Notes under the pieces: model-generated
Databases searched by the model: none
What the model saw: only the letters and a program-made list of their open reading frames with translations
What the model was told of the DNA's origin: nothing
Shown: positions 17,475 through 25,400 of the stretch, one piece after another
How positions within the stretch are numbered: the stretch's first letter is position 1
Layout: each line of letters opens with the position of its first letter
DNA from: Pseudomonadota bacterium
Lineage (GTDB): Bacteria > Pseudomonadota > Gammaproteobacteria > Steroidobacterales > Steroidobacteraceae
Assembly (NCBI GenBank): GCA_023417315.1
Contig: JAEZFW010000085.1
Location: forward strand, 68,136 to 132,135
DNA: 64,000 nucleotides
Reading direction: 5' to 3'
Position numbers and translations under genes: made by a program

Positions 17475-18677
17475 TCAGAAAATCTCGAACAAGCCTGCCG
17501 CACCCATTCCGCCGCCGACGCACATCGTCACGATGCCGTACTTCGCGCCGCGACGTTTGCCTTCAATGAGGATGTGTCCCGTCATGCGGGCGCCCGACAT
17601 GCCGTACGGATGGCCAATGGAGATCGCGCCACCCGATACGTTGAGCAACTCGTTGGGAATACCTAGCTTGTCGCGGCAATAAAGCACCTGCGAGGCGAAC
17701 GCTTCGTTCAGCTCCCATATGCCGATGTCGTCCATTCGCTTGCCCTGCTTCTGCAGCAGCTTCGGAACTGCGAACACCGGGCCGATGCCCATCTCATCCG
17801 GATCGCAGCCAGCGACCATCATCCCGCGATAGGCGCCCAGAGGCGCAAGCCCGCGACGCTCCGCCTCGCGCGCTTCCATCAACACAAGGGCTCCCGCGCC
17901 GTCAGAAAGCTGCGATGCGTTGCCGGCGGTGATGAAGCGACCTGCTTGAATGCGCTGGCCGCCTTTGAATACGGGCTGGAGCTTTTGCAGGTCCGCGAGC
18001 GTCGTTTTCGGCCGATTGCCCTCATCGAGCTTCAATGTGACTTCCTGCTCCGATGTCGCACCCGTGTTCTTGTCGGTGACGATCATGACGGACTCGAGTG
18101 GAGCGATCTCGGCATCGTAGCGGCCCTCCGACTGCGCAATCGCTGTACGTTGCTGAGACTGCAGCGCGTATTCATCTTGCGCTTCACGAGTGATGCCGTA
18201 TCGATCCGCCACGATCTCGGCAGTCTCGATCATCGTCATATAGATCTGCGGCATGTGCTCGACGAGATATGGATCCGCGGCTCGATAACGATTCATATTG
18301 TCGTTCTGCACGAGCGAGATGGACTCGACGCCGCCAGCAACGGCGATCTGCATCCCGTCCTCGACGATCTGCTTCGCGGCAATCGCGATCGCCATCAATC
18401 CCGATGAGCACTGTCGATCGACCGACATCCCAGACACGCTCGTCGGTACGCCCGCTCGCAGCAATGCCTGGCGCGCGACATTACCGCCGGTCGAGCCCTG
18501 CTGCAGAGCGCAGCCGATGATGACGTCCTCGATTTCCGCGGGTTCGAGCTTCGCTCGCGCAATAGCCTGGGAGATCGCATGCGCGGCAAGCTGCTGTCCC
18601 TGCGTGTTGTTGAACGCTCCGCGATAAGCTTTGCCGATCGGCGTGCGAGCGGTAGAGACGATGACGGCTTCGCGCAT
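17475..18677 (-). CDS. Acetyl-CoA acyltransferase (thiolase)
   Basis: A 400-aa thiolase that cleaves 3-ketoacyl-CoA with CoA, the last step of beta-oxidation. The nucleophile Cys90 (DRQCSSGLMA), the His of GGAISIGHPYGMSGA and the C-terminal Cys of MCVGGGMGAAG are all present. It lies downstream of, and co-directional with, the multifunctional fatty-oxidation gene (103-bp gap holding a repeat element), so the two form a beta-oxidation unit. A fadA/fadI-type name fits, but a biosynthetic thiolase cannot be excluded from sequence alone. ATG at 18677 has AAGGTG upstream. Confidence 0.92.
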   Translation of the reverse strand: MREAVIVSTARTPIGKAYRGAFNNTQGQQLAAHAISQAIARAKLEPAEIEDVIIGCALQQGSTGGNVARQALLRAGVPTSVSGMSVDRQCSSGLMAIAIAAKQIVEDGMQIAVAGGVESISLVQNDNMNRYRAADPYLVEHMPQIYMTMIETAEIVADRYGITREAQDEYALQSQQRTAIAQSEGRYDAEIAPLESVMIVTDKNTGATSEQEVTLKLDEGNRPKTTLADLQKLQPVFKGGQRIQAGRFITAGNASQLSDGAGALVLMEAREAERRGLAPLGAYRGMMVAGCDPDEMGIGPVFAVPKLLQKQGKRMDDIGIWELNEAFASQVLYCRDKLGIPNELLNVSGGAISIGHPYGMSGARMTGHILIEGKRRGAKYGIVTMCVGGGMGAAGLFEIF

Positions 18678-18688
18678 GGGGCACCTTG

Positions 18689-18790
18689 TGACGGGTTAAC
18701 GGTTAACGGCAAGAGGGAATTTGAGTGAGTTTGCGGTGGGACGCGGCGCAGCTTTTGTCCTTTCTGGCCGTCAACGACCCTCAACCCTCG
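18689..18790. repeat. Degenerate inverted repeat element E (GGTTAAC-type)
   Basis: Left side about 18689-18713 has GGTTAACGGTTAACGGC. Right side about 18766-18790 has an imperfect reverse complement (GGCCGTCAACGACCCTCAACC). It occupies the gap between the two beta-oxidation genes. It looks like a decayed member of the same family; the right arm runs into the end of the upstream gene. Confidence 0.4.
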
Positions 18791-20871
18791 ACCTTGTATT
18801 CACTGAGCCTCTTGCCCTCTGCCGCTAGCTTCTTCAGCAGCGCAGAGACTGAGAAATCGGCTCCGAGCTTCGGGGCGTGCTCTTCGAGCTTACGCACGAG
18901 GGTTTCGAGCCCGATCGAATCCGCGTAGTACATGGGGCCGCCGCGATAGGCCGGCCATCCGTAGCCGTTGATCCAGACGATGTCGATGTCGGAGGCGCGG
19001 ATCGCGATTCGCTCTTCGAGGATCTTCGCGCCTTCGTTGATCATCGGATAGATGCAGCGTTCCAAAATCTCTTGCTCTGAGATGGATCGCGTCGTGGAGC
19101 CGCTTCTCTGCACGAACTCTCTGATGACCTTCTCCGTGATGCTCGATGGACGCGGATTGCGCTGCTCATCGTAATCGTAGTACCCGGCCTGCGTCTTCTG
19201 GCCGCGCCGATCCATCTCGCACAGCACCTCACGGATAGTCGAGCTGCTCGATTTCTCCTTGCTCCAACCAAGATCGAGTCCCGCGAGATCGGCCATTGCA
19301 AAGGGACCCATGGGCAGTCCGAACTCGTACACGACCTTGTCGATCTCCCACGGGAGCGCGCCTTCCATGAGCATCGCATTCGCTTGCGCTTGACGTGCAA
19401 ACAACATGCGATTGCCGACGAAGCCGGGGCAGACGCCCACGAGCACACCGACCTTGCCGATGCGCTTGGCCAACTGCATCGCTGTTGCGACCGCAGGTTT
19501 CGAGGTTTTCGCTGCACGAACGATCTCGAGCAGGCGCATGACGTTCGCAGGCGAGAAGAAATGCAACCCGAGCACCGACTCAGGTCGCTTCGTTACACCG
19601 GCAATCTCGTTCACATCGAGTGCGGAGGTGTTCGTCGCGAGCATGGCGTCGGATTTCGCGATGACGTCCAACTTCGAGAAGACTTCCTTTTTCACATCCA
19701 TGTTCTCGAATACGGCTTCGATAATGAGATCGCAGTCAGAGAGCGCCTCGAGCGACAGCGTTCCTTGGATCAGGCCGACTCTCTGCTCCACCTCCTCTGC
19801 GGTGAAGCGACCGCGTTTCGCGGATGTCTCATAGTTCCTGCGGATCACTGCGAGGCCGCGCTCGAGCGCGTCCTGCTTCGTCTCCACGATAGTCACGGGC
19901 AGGCCAACGTTCGCGAAGTTCATGCCGATGCCGCCGCCCATCGTTCCAGCACCTACGATGCCCACTTTTCGAATAGGCAAGATCGGTGTGTCGTCGGGTA
20001 CATCGGGAATCTTGGCAACTTGTCGCTCCGCGAAGAACACATATCGTTGTGCTAGCGATTCAGGGCTTTGCATGAGCTCTGCGAAGAGCTTGCGCTCGAC
20101 ATTCATCCCTTCATCGAACGGCAGAGCGACTGCGGCCTCGAGACTGCGGACGACATACTCGGGCGCGCGAAAGCCGCGCGCCTTCTTCTGGATCTGCTGG
20201 CGTAATGCCGTGAAGACCTTTGGATTGTCGCGTGCCGCCGCAAGGTGCTCGTCGCGATCCCGGATTCTCTTGAGCTTCGCTCCATCTGCGATCACCTGGC
20301 GCGCGAATTCGATTGCACCTGCGCGCAGTGAACCTTCCGCTACGAGCTCATCAATGACACCCGCCTCTCGTAAGAGTCTTGCAGACACGTGCTTACCGGA
20401 GATCATCATCTCGGCAGCCTGCTCAACGCCGATGACTCGCGGCAATCGTTGTGTTCCGCCCGCACCGGGAATCAGTCCCAGGTGAACCTCGGGAAGACCA
20501 CACTTCGCGGAAGGCACCGCGACGCGATAGTGGCAGCAGAGCGCGACTTCGAAGCCCCCGCCTAACGCCGTTCCATGAATGGCCGCGATAACAGGCTTGG
20601 GCGCATCCTCGATGACTTCCTCTATGTCGAGCAAGCTCGGCGACTTGGGCGGCGCGCCGAACTCGCTGATATCCGCACCCGCCATGAACGTACGCCCGTC
20701 GCAGACGAGCACGATCGCGCGAACTCCGGGATCGGCAATAGCTCTTTTCACCCCTTGCTCGATGCCTTCACGCACGGCGTGCGAGAGCGCATTCACGGGC
20801 GGTGAGTTGATGGTGACGATCGCGATGTCCGCCTCGCGCGAAAGATCGGTCACCGAATTGACGGCTGCCAT
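18781..20871 (-). CDS. fadJ: Multifunctional enoyl-CoA hydratase / 3-hydroxyacyl-CoA dehydrogenase
   Basis: A 696-aa fusion carrying out two steps of fatty-acid beta-oxidation. The N-terminal crotonase domain (about 1-190) has both catalytic Glu regions (HGTALGGGFEVALC, LPEVHLGLIPGAGGTQRLP). The central NAD-binding domain starts VGIVGAGTMGGGIGMNFA and includes LGLHFFSPANVM. The C-terminal 3HCDH repeats end with the GYGWPAYRGGPMYYAD motif. It has no N-terminal membrane helix. Start ATG at 20871 has AGGAG five to six bases upstream. Assignment to FadJ rather than FadB rests on general similarity only. Confidence 0.93.
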   Translation of the reverse strand: MAAVNSVTDLSREADIAIVTINSPPVNALSHAVREGIEQGVKRAIADPGVRAIVLVCDGRTFMAGADISEFGAPPKSPSLLDIEEVIEDAPKPVIAAIHGTALGGGFEVALCCHYRVAVPSAKCGLPEVHLGLIPGAGGTQRLPRVIGVEQAAEMMISGKHVSARLLREAGVIDELVAEGSLRAGAIEFARQVIADGAKLKRIRDRDEHLAAARDNPKVFTALRQQIQKKARGFRAPEYVVRSLEAAVALPFDEGMNVERKLFAELMQSPESLAQRYVFFAERQVAKIPDVPDDTPILPIRKVGIVGAGTMGGGIGMNFANVGLPVTIVETKQDALERGLAVIRRNYETSAKRGRFTAEEVEQRVGLIQGTLSLEALSDCDLIIEAVFENMDVKKEVFSKLDVIAKSDAMLATNTSALDVNEIAGVTKRPESVLGLHFFSPANVMRLLEIVRAAKTSKPAVATAMQLAKRIGKVGVLVGVCPGFVGNRMLFARQAQANAMLMEGALPWEIDKVVYEFGLPMGPFAMADLAGLDLGWSKEKSSSSTIREVLCEMDRRGQKTQAGYYDYDEQRNPRPSSITEKVIREFVQRSGSTTRSISEQEILERCIYPMINEGAKILEERIAIRASDIDIVWINGYGWPAYRGGPMYYADSIGLETLVRKLEEHAPKLGADFSVSALLKKLAAEGKRLSEYKVEG

Positions 20872-21037
20872 GCGGCTCTCCTATGAATCGCGTGCACAAC
20901 GTACCGCGCGAAGAGAAGTTCAACTGCACTGCAGGACTGCAGCGAGTGCGAGCTTAGGATTATAGAGGCGATGTTGCGCAGATGTGATGAGGTGATGACG
21001 CAGGAGGCGAACGCGAGCGAATGATGTGTCTCGCGCG

Positions 21038-22546
21038 CTACCCGCGCGGCTCGACTACGTTTCCCTTCACGTTGCAACCGTATACACCGGGCTCGCGCGT
21101 GCAGATATCCGGAGGACCGCTGCTGTGCCAGAACGCGAACAGTCCCGCATCTCCCATCGCTTCCTCGAAGCGTGGGTGCTTACGCAAGAAGTCGGCGTTT
21201 GGAAGCCAGAAGACGCGCAGTGGCGTAGAAGAGTCCTCGCGCGCAAGGCGTGCGATGCGGTTGAAGACGAACTCAGGTTGCTTGAGCGCCGCGCCGCAGA
21301 GGATCTCCGTGGAAGCATCGATGTATCCATTGTTGGCCGCCTGCGTGATCGCCTTCAATGCTTCCGGAATCAGACGACGATTCGACGCAGCTTGCAAAGT
21401 GGGTGCGGCCCAAATCTCGAACTCCGCACGCGGGATCGTTCTGCGCAGCAGCCGCTCGGCGCCGCGCGTGTCGCCCTGGAGAAAAGCAGCGAGCGCTTGC
21501 ACGCGAGCGATAGAAGAGATGGGAACGAATTCCTCTGCAAAAATATCCGCACCGCTCGCGATCCTCGCGTATGTCAAGCATTCGTTGGCGCCGGCATTAC
21601 GAGGTTGAAGCGCGACCGCCGACTCCGCGTGACGCAGGCTTCGCTTCACGTGCCCCGAATCCGCATAAAGGCATGCAAGACCCTCCGCGGCGCTCGCGAG
21701 ATCCGCATCCAGCGTAAGTGCTCGGCCGAGGCGCTCTTCTGCCGCTATCCATTCGTTGCGACGCAAGTCCACGATGCCGAGGGCGGCGTGTGCCTCGGCG
21801 AGCGCATCGTCGAGGAGCAGTGCGCGTTCAGCCGCCGACTCTGCGAGATCGGTGAGCGAAACTACATCCTCACCGCCCATGCTGAGATACGCAATCGCGA
21901 GCACCGCCCACGCGCGCGCATACTTCGGCTGCGCTCGCGTGAGCGATTCCAGTCGCTCTACCGTTCGAGTCCGTGTGCGTGAGGCCGTGGGTCGAGTCAG
22001 GCCCTGAGAGCTGGCTCCGAGCAACTCGTTCGCGGCCCTGATATAGGTGTCATAAGCGCGTTGGTCCTGTGTGCCTATGAAGGAGCTCCACTCCGCGGAT
22101 GCGTGCGATGCATCCAGAAACGCAGGCAACGTGCTCGCGAGCGCCTGCGCGGCTTCCAAGCGACTTGCGCCTAAGGAAATCGATTGCTCGCGTTCGACTA
22201 CACCATCGGGGGCGATGAGCTGTAGCTGCGCTTCTTTCCCGTCCTCGGTGAGAGCGACACGCAACTCGAATGCGGACGCGGCAGAGGCAGGCATGGCGAG
22301 GCGCATCTGTCCCCGCAACAACAAGTGGCGCAGCTCGCGATCGAGCCACGCGAACTCGCTGCCTTCGGATTCCGCCGCGCTCCCGACGCTGACGCTCGCG
22401 CGTAGAGCTCTTGCGGCGTGGAACGCCTCGCGCGTGGGTTCTGGCGGCGGTGGAGGGGGCTCAGGCTCGCGCACGCAACCGCGCAATGCGAGCCAGGTCG
22501 CAAAGAGCGTGAGCACGATGAGACCGATGAGCCGGCGCTTATTCAC
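21038..22546 (-). CDS. Membrane-anchored TPR protein of unknown function
   Basis: A 502-aa protein with an N-terminal signal-anchor (RRLIGLIVLTLFATWLAL), a Pro-rich stretch after it, a beta-rich region (about 80-150) and then tandem tetratricopeptide-like helices (about 185-420, for example ARAWAVLAIAYLSMGG, AHAALGIVDLRRNEW). It resembles the TPR output part of CadC-like or adenylate-cyclase-associated proteins but lacks the DNA-binding domain. Probably periplasmic. The start is a GTG at 22546, only six bases from the left arm of a repeat element that fills the divergent gap to the cupin gene. Confidence 0.75.
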   Translation of the reverse strand: MNKRRLIGLIVLTLFATWLALRGCVREPEPPPPPPEPTREAFHAARALRASVSVGSAAESEGSEFAWLDRELRHLLLRGQMRLAMPASAASAFELRVALTEDGKEAQLQLIAPDGVVEREQSISLGASRLEAAQALASTLPAFLDASHASAEWSSFIGTQDQRAYDTYIRAANELLGASSQGLTRPTASRTRTRTVERLESLTRAQPKYARAWAVLAIAYLSMGGEDVVSLTDLAESAAERALLLDDALAEAHAALGIVDLRRNEWIAAEERLGRALTLDADLASAAEGLACLYADSGHVKRSLRHAESAVALQPRNAGANECLTYARIASGADIFAEEFVPISSIARVQALAAFLQGDTRGAERLLRRTIPRAEFEIWAAPTLQAASNRRLIPEALKAITQAANNGYIDASTEILCGAALKQPEFVFNRIARLAREDSSTPLRVFWLPNADFLRKHPRFEEAMGDAGLFAFWHSSGPPDICTREPGVYGCNVKGNVVEPRG

Positions 22547-22552
22547 TCTTTG

Positions 22553-22725
22553 TAGCGGTTAGCGGTTAGCGGTTAGCGGTTAGCGGTTAGTCTAGCAATG
22601 CCTCGCATCCGACACGCGTGCGTGCCGCAGCTGTTGGCTTTCGCCCCTGGGTAGACGTTGCCGACCCCTGCGACCGCGTGATACTAACCGCTAACCGCTA
22701 ACCGCTAACCGCTAACCGCTTCTAG
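22553..22725. repeat. Inverted tandem-repeat element G (TAGCGGT arms)
   Basis: Left arm 22553-22592 is five perfect TAGCGGT units ending TAGTCTAG. Right arm 22682-22725 is five complementary ACCGCTA units ending TCTAGA. The spacer is about 89 bp. The element occupies nearly the whole divergent gap between the TPR gene and the cupin gene, so any promoters for both must lie within it. This is the clearest member of the family. Confidence 0.85.
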
Positions 22726-22734
22726 AGTCACACG

Positions 22735-23229
22735 ATGTCCGACCGTCCCAACCTCTACCTGCTGCGCGCCGCCGATATCGCGGCGCGTTCGCAGACGTTC
22801 TCGCATCCTTGGAATCCACGCTCGGAGCTCACGGGTTATCAGCTTGCGAAAGCCACGGGCCTCAGGCGCACCGGCGTGAGCATTGCGCGCATGGCGCCAG
22901 GCAAGGAGTCATTCGTGTACCACTCGCACTGGAACGAAGAGGAATGGATCTACATCCTTTCCGGCCGTGGCGTGGCGCGCATCGACGATAGCGAGTACGA
23001 AGTCGGTGCCGGGGATTTCATGGCCTTTCCGACACCGGGCGTCGCGCACCATCTGCGCAACCCGTTCGAGGAGGATTTGGTTTATCTAATGGGCGGAGAG
23101 AATCGCGAGATCGACATCGCCGACTTCCCCGATCTGGGCAAGCGGATGTTCAAGCATTCGCGCGGCGTTGAGATCTTCGACTTGAAAGACGCCGAACCAT
23201 TAGGCCCTTTGCCGTCTGACCGTGAGTGA
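22735..23229 (+). CDS. Cupin-domain protein
   Basis: A 164-aa protein with one cupin barrel. The two motifs are recognisable: the first around YHSHWNEEEWIYILSGRG (His, His, Glu metal-ligand pattern), the second around FPTPGVAHHLRNPF. The family includes dioxygenases, isomerases and small-molecule sensors. Nothing here fixes the substrate, and no enzyme of an evident pathway is adjacent. ATG at 22735 follows a repeat arm, with no clear Shine-Dalgarno. Confidence 0.85.
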   Translation: MSDRPNLYLLRAADIAARSQTFSHPWNPRSELTGYQLAKATGLRRTGVSIARMAPGKESFVYHSHWNEEEWIYILSGRGVARIDDSEYEVGAGDFMAFPTPGVAHHLRNPFEEDLVYLMGGENREIDIADFPDLGKRMFKHSRGVEIFDLKDAEPLGPLPSDRE

Positions 23230-23296
23230 TGCGTACGACGACGCTTGGATCGCCGTGATGACGTTCTGACTTCGTCACATCGTCATTACGTCACTC
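23223..23296. repeat. Short element H (TGACGT/CGTCAC-type)
   Basis: The right part 23262-23296 consists of CGTCA-type units and shares 24 identical bases (23262-23285) with the right arm of element I at 41075-41098. The left arm (about 23223-23243) is weak. It lies between the convergent cupin and lipoprotein genes. Confidence 0.5.
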
Positions 23297-23300
23297 CAAG

Positions 23301-24224
23301 TCAGCGCCAGCGATTCCCGCCCTGATCCTGTACGACCGCTGCATCGGATCGACGCGGGATGCCTTGAAAGGTCGACGCGCGCACGAAAAGCTTCGCTTGA
23401 TCGTTGGCGTCGAAGGATCCGTCCTGACCTTCGATGTGACTATTGGAGATGTGCACCGTGCCGTCTTGCACGACGATGCCTGTTCCTGTAGCGATGACGC
23501 GGCTATTCGTCACATAGAGCTCGCAGCCACCGCGCACGGTGATTGCATTGCCGTCCACGAAAATCTGACGCCCGTCCAGGTGAATCATGCGTTTGCCTTC
23601 GCAGATGATCGGCTCTACCGCATTGCTGTGTGAAACGCCTTCGTGTGCCTGATTCGACCCTCCCGAGCTCACGATGCTCACGCCCGGACCACTTACGCGC
23701 ACTTGCCCAGCGCTGCGCTCGATCGTGTAACCCGGCGTCGTCTGAGAGTCCGAGCTCGTGGATTGCTCTGGATGAGCTCGAGCGCTGGGAGTCTCCACTG
23801 GTTGGCTCTGTGCCTGTGACACCGGCTCGCTCTGTGCGCCTGCGCTTGATGAAAGCAAGGACTGCGCAGCCGCCATCGACTCGCCTGCGGATTGCGTCGC
23901 TATGGAACGCTGTGAGAGTTGCATAACAGGTGCTGCCGCGAGCTCATCCAGCTTGACGGCCTGTACGGCGCCGGTTTGTCGATCGCGCACCGTGAATACC
24001 TGAGCTTGGTTGTCCGACGCGACGACTTCGATCTGAGGGTTGCGCTCCAGCGCTCCTCGTGCCCACTCCATCGCATTTGAGTGCGACTGACTTTGTTCAG
24101 TGACTGGCGCAGCCGCGGTTTGCGACGGTTCGCTTTGCTGACACGCCGCAAGGAGCAGCGCCGACGAGGCGAGCAGTGCTCTCACGATCGCGGTACGCAC
24201 GCTTAGTTTGCTTGAGGTGTTCAT
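23301..24224 (-). CDS. Lipoprotein with DUF3060-like beta-helix repeats
   Basis: A 307-aa outer-membrane-type lipoprotein. The signal peptide ends in the lipobox LLAAC (Cys near residue 26), then comes a long Ser/Gln/Ala-rich linker, then about 110 residues with short repeated beta segments (CEGKRMIHLDGRQIFVDGN..., CELYVTNSRVIATGTGIVVQDGTVHISNS) typical of DUF3060 or right-handed beta-helix proteins. The ATG at 24224 has AGGAG six bases upstream; the frame is open further upstream inside the preceding gene but is not coding there. It lies 23 bases after the epimerase gene, so it is probably in one operon with it. Confidence 0.75.
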   Translation of the reverse strand: MNTSSKLSVRTAIVRALLASSALLLAACQQSEPSQTAAAPVTEQSQSHSNAMEWARGALERNPQIEVVASDNQAQVFTVRDRQTGAVQAVKLDELAAAPVMQLSQRSIATQSAGESMAAAQSLLSSSAGAQSEPVSQAQSQPVETPSARAHPEQSTSSDSQTTPGYTIERSAGQVRVSGPGVSIVSSGGSNQAHEGVSHSNAVEPIICEGKRMIHLDGRQIFVDGNAITVRGGCELYVTNSRVIATGTGIVVQDGTVHISNSHIEGQDGSFDANDQAKLFVRASTFQGIPRRSDAAVVQDQGGNRWR

Positions 24225-24247
24225 CGGCCTCTCCTTTTCGGCGAGTC

Positions 24248-25339
24248 TCACGCGCCAGTCTTCTCGAGTTTCGCCAGAAGCTCCGCTTCGCGCTCGGGAC
24301 TCAGCCCCGCGCGCAATTTCTGCTGCTGCTCGGCGGGGCGTGTCTTGTGCCACGCGAGCGTATCCGCCACTGTCTTCTCGGTCGTCGTAAACCGCAAGCC
24401 TGCTGCAATCGCGCGTGCCGGATTCACGAGCGCAGCGCCTGCATAGGGACCCTCAGTGGGCGGCCAGATTGGGATCTCGCCACTCTCCAGCGCCTTGTTC
24501 ACCGCGAGGAATTCCTCGTTTGCCCACAGGAATTGCGCATCCGACTTGGAGACTTTCTTTGCCGTGTCGAGCAATGCACCGATCGATACCTCGCGAGGGC
24601 GGTTGCATGCGTTGAATCGTCCAGCGATGCCTTCTTCAGCGCATCGCGTCATGAAGTCCGCCAGATCGCGCGCATCGATGAACTGAACCGGATCGGTGGG
24701 AGTGCCTGGAGCAAGCATCTTCCCGCCGCGCGCCACGCGCACCGGCCAATATGTAAAGCGATCGGTGGGATCGCCTGGTCCCACGATGTAGGTCGGTCGA
24801 ATGATCGTCGCACGCTTGCCGTAGATGTTCTCCACTGCCTGCTCGCACAACGCTTTCAAGCCGCCGTAGGTTTCTCCGTTGATCTCTTCAACCGACGGGT
24901 CGGAGAGCTTCGCAGTGGGGTAGTCCTCATCGATGCCGGGCGATGCGAGATCGGCGTACGCGGAGATACTGGAGACGAACATGTATCGACGCACGCGCGG
25001 TTCAAGCAGCTCGGCAGATAGACGAACGTGTCGAGGCACGTAGCCGGAGTTGTCGATCGCAACGTCCCACTCGCCCTCTTTGAGCGAATCGAGCTGTCCG
25101 TTGCGATCGCCAAGTCTTGTTTCGATTTCTGGAAATAAAGAGGCATTGCGCTTGCCTCGATTGAACAATGTGAGCGTGTGCCCTCGTTTGCGACACGCCT
25201 CCACGAGGTGAGGGCCGATGAAGCCCGTTCCACCTAAGATGAGGATGCGCATCGGCTTCGCAGCTCCAAATGCGACTCTACCTGCGAGCGATGCCAGAAC
25301 CATCGCTGCGGTCGCTTGCAGTGCTTCCCGCCGATTCAT
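24248..25339 (-). CDS. NAD-dependent epimerase/dehydratase with Tat-like signal
   Basis: A 363-aa extended short-chain dehydrogenase. After an N-terminal twin-Arg segment (MNRREALQATAAMVLASLAG) comes the nucleotide loop ILGGTGFIGPHLVEACRKRGH, the Ser-containing strand FVSSISAYAD and the catalytic Tyr-x-x-x-Lys (TYGGLKALCEQ). The substrate is unknown. The RR motif followed by a hydrophobic stretch and AFGA suggests folded export of an NAD(P)-binding enzyme, as known for other Tat substrates. It is the first gene of a two-gene unit with the DUF3060-like lipoprotein. Confidence 0.85.
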   Translation of the reverse strand: MNRREALQATAAMVLASLAGRVAFGAAKPMRILILGGTGFIGPHLVEACRKRGHTLTLFNRGKRNASLFPEIETRLGDRNGQLDSLKEGEWDVAIDNSGYVPRHVRLSAELLEPRVRRYMFVSSISAYADLASPGIDEDYPTAKLSDPSVEEINGETYGGLKALCEQAVENIYGKRATIIRPTYIVGPGDPTDRFTYWPVRVARGGKMLAPGTPTDPVQFIDARDLADFMTRCAEEGIAGRFNACNRPREVSIGALLDTAKKVSKSDAQFLWANEEFLAVNKALESGEIPIWPPTEGPYAGAALVNPARAIAAGLRFTTTEKTVADTLAWHKTRPAEQQQKLRAGLSPEREAELLAKLEKTGA

Positions 25340-25400
25340 GCTCTTCCCCGCGCAAAGTTCGTAAGCCGACTTTACACGTTGGTCGAGCCCGACGACATGG

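Noticed and set aside
20984..21002. TGATGAGGTGATGACG stretch before the multifunctional oxidation gene
   Set aside because: Looks like a single arm of the repeat family, but no facing arm was found, so it is not listed as an element.
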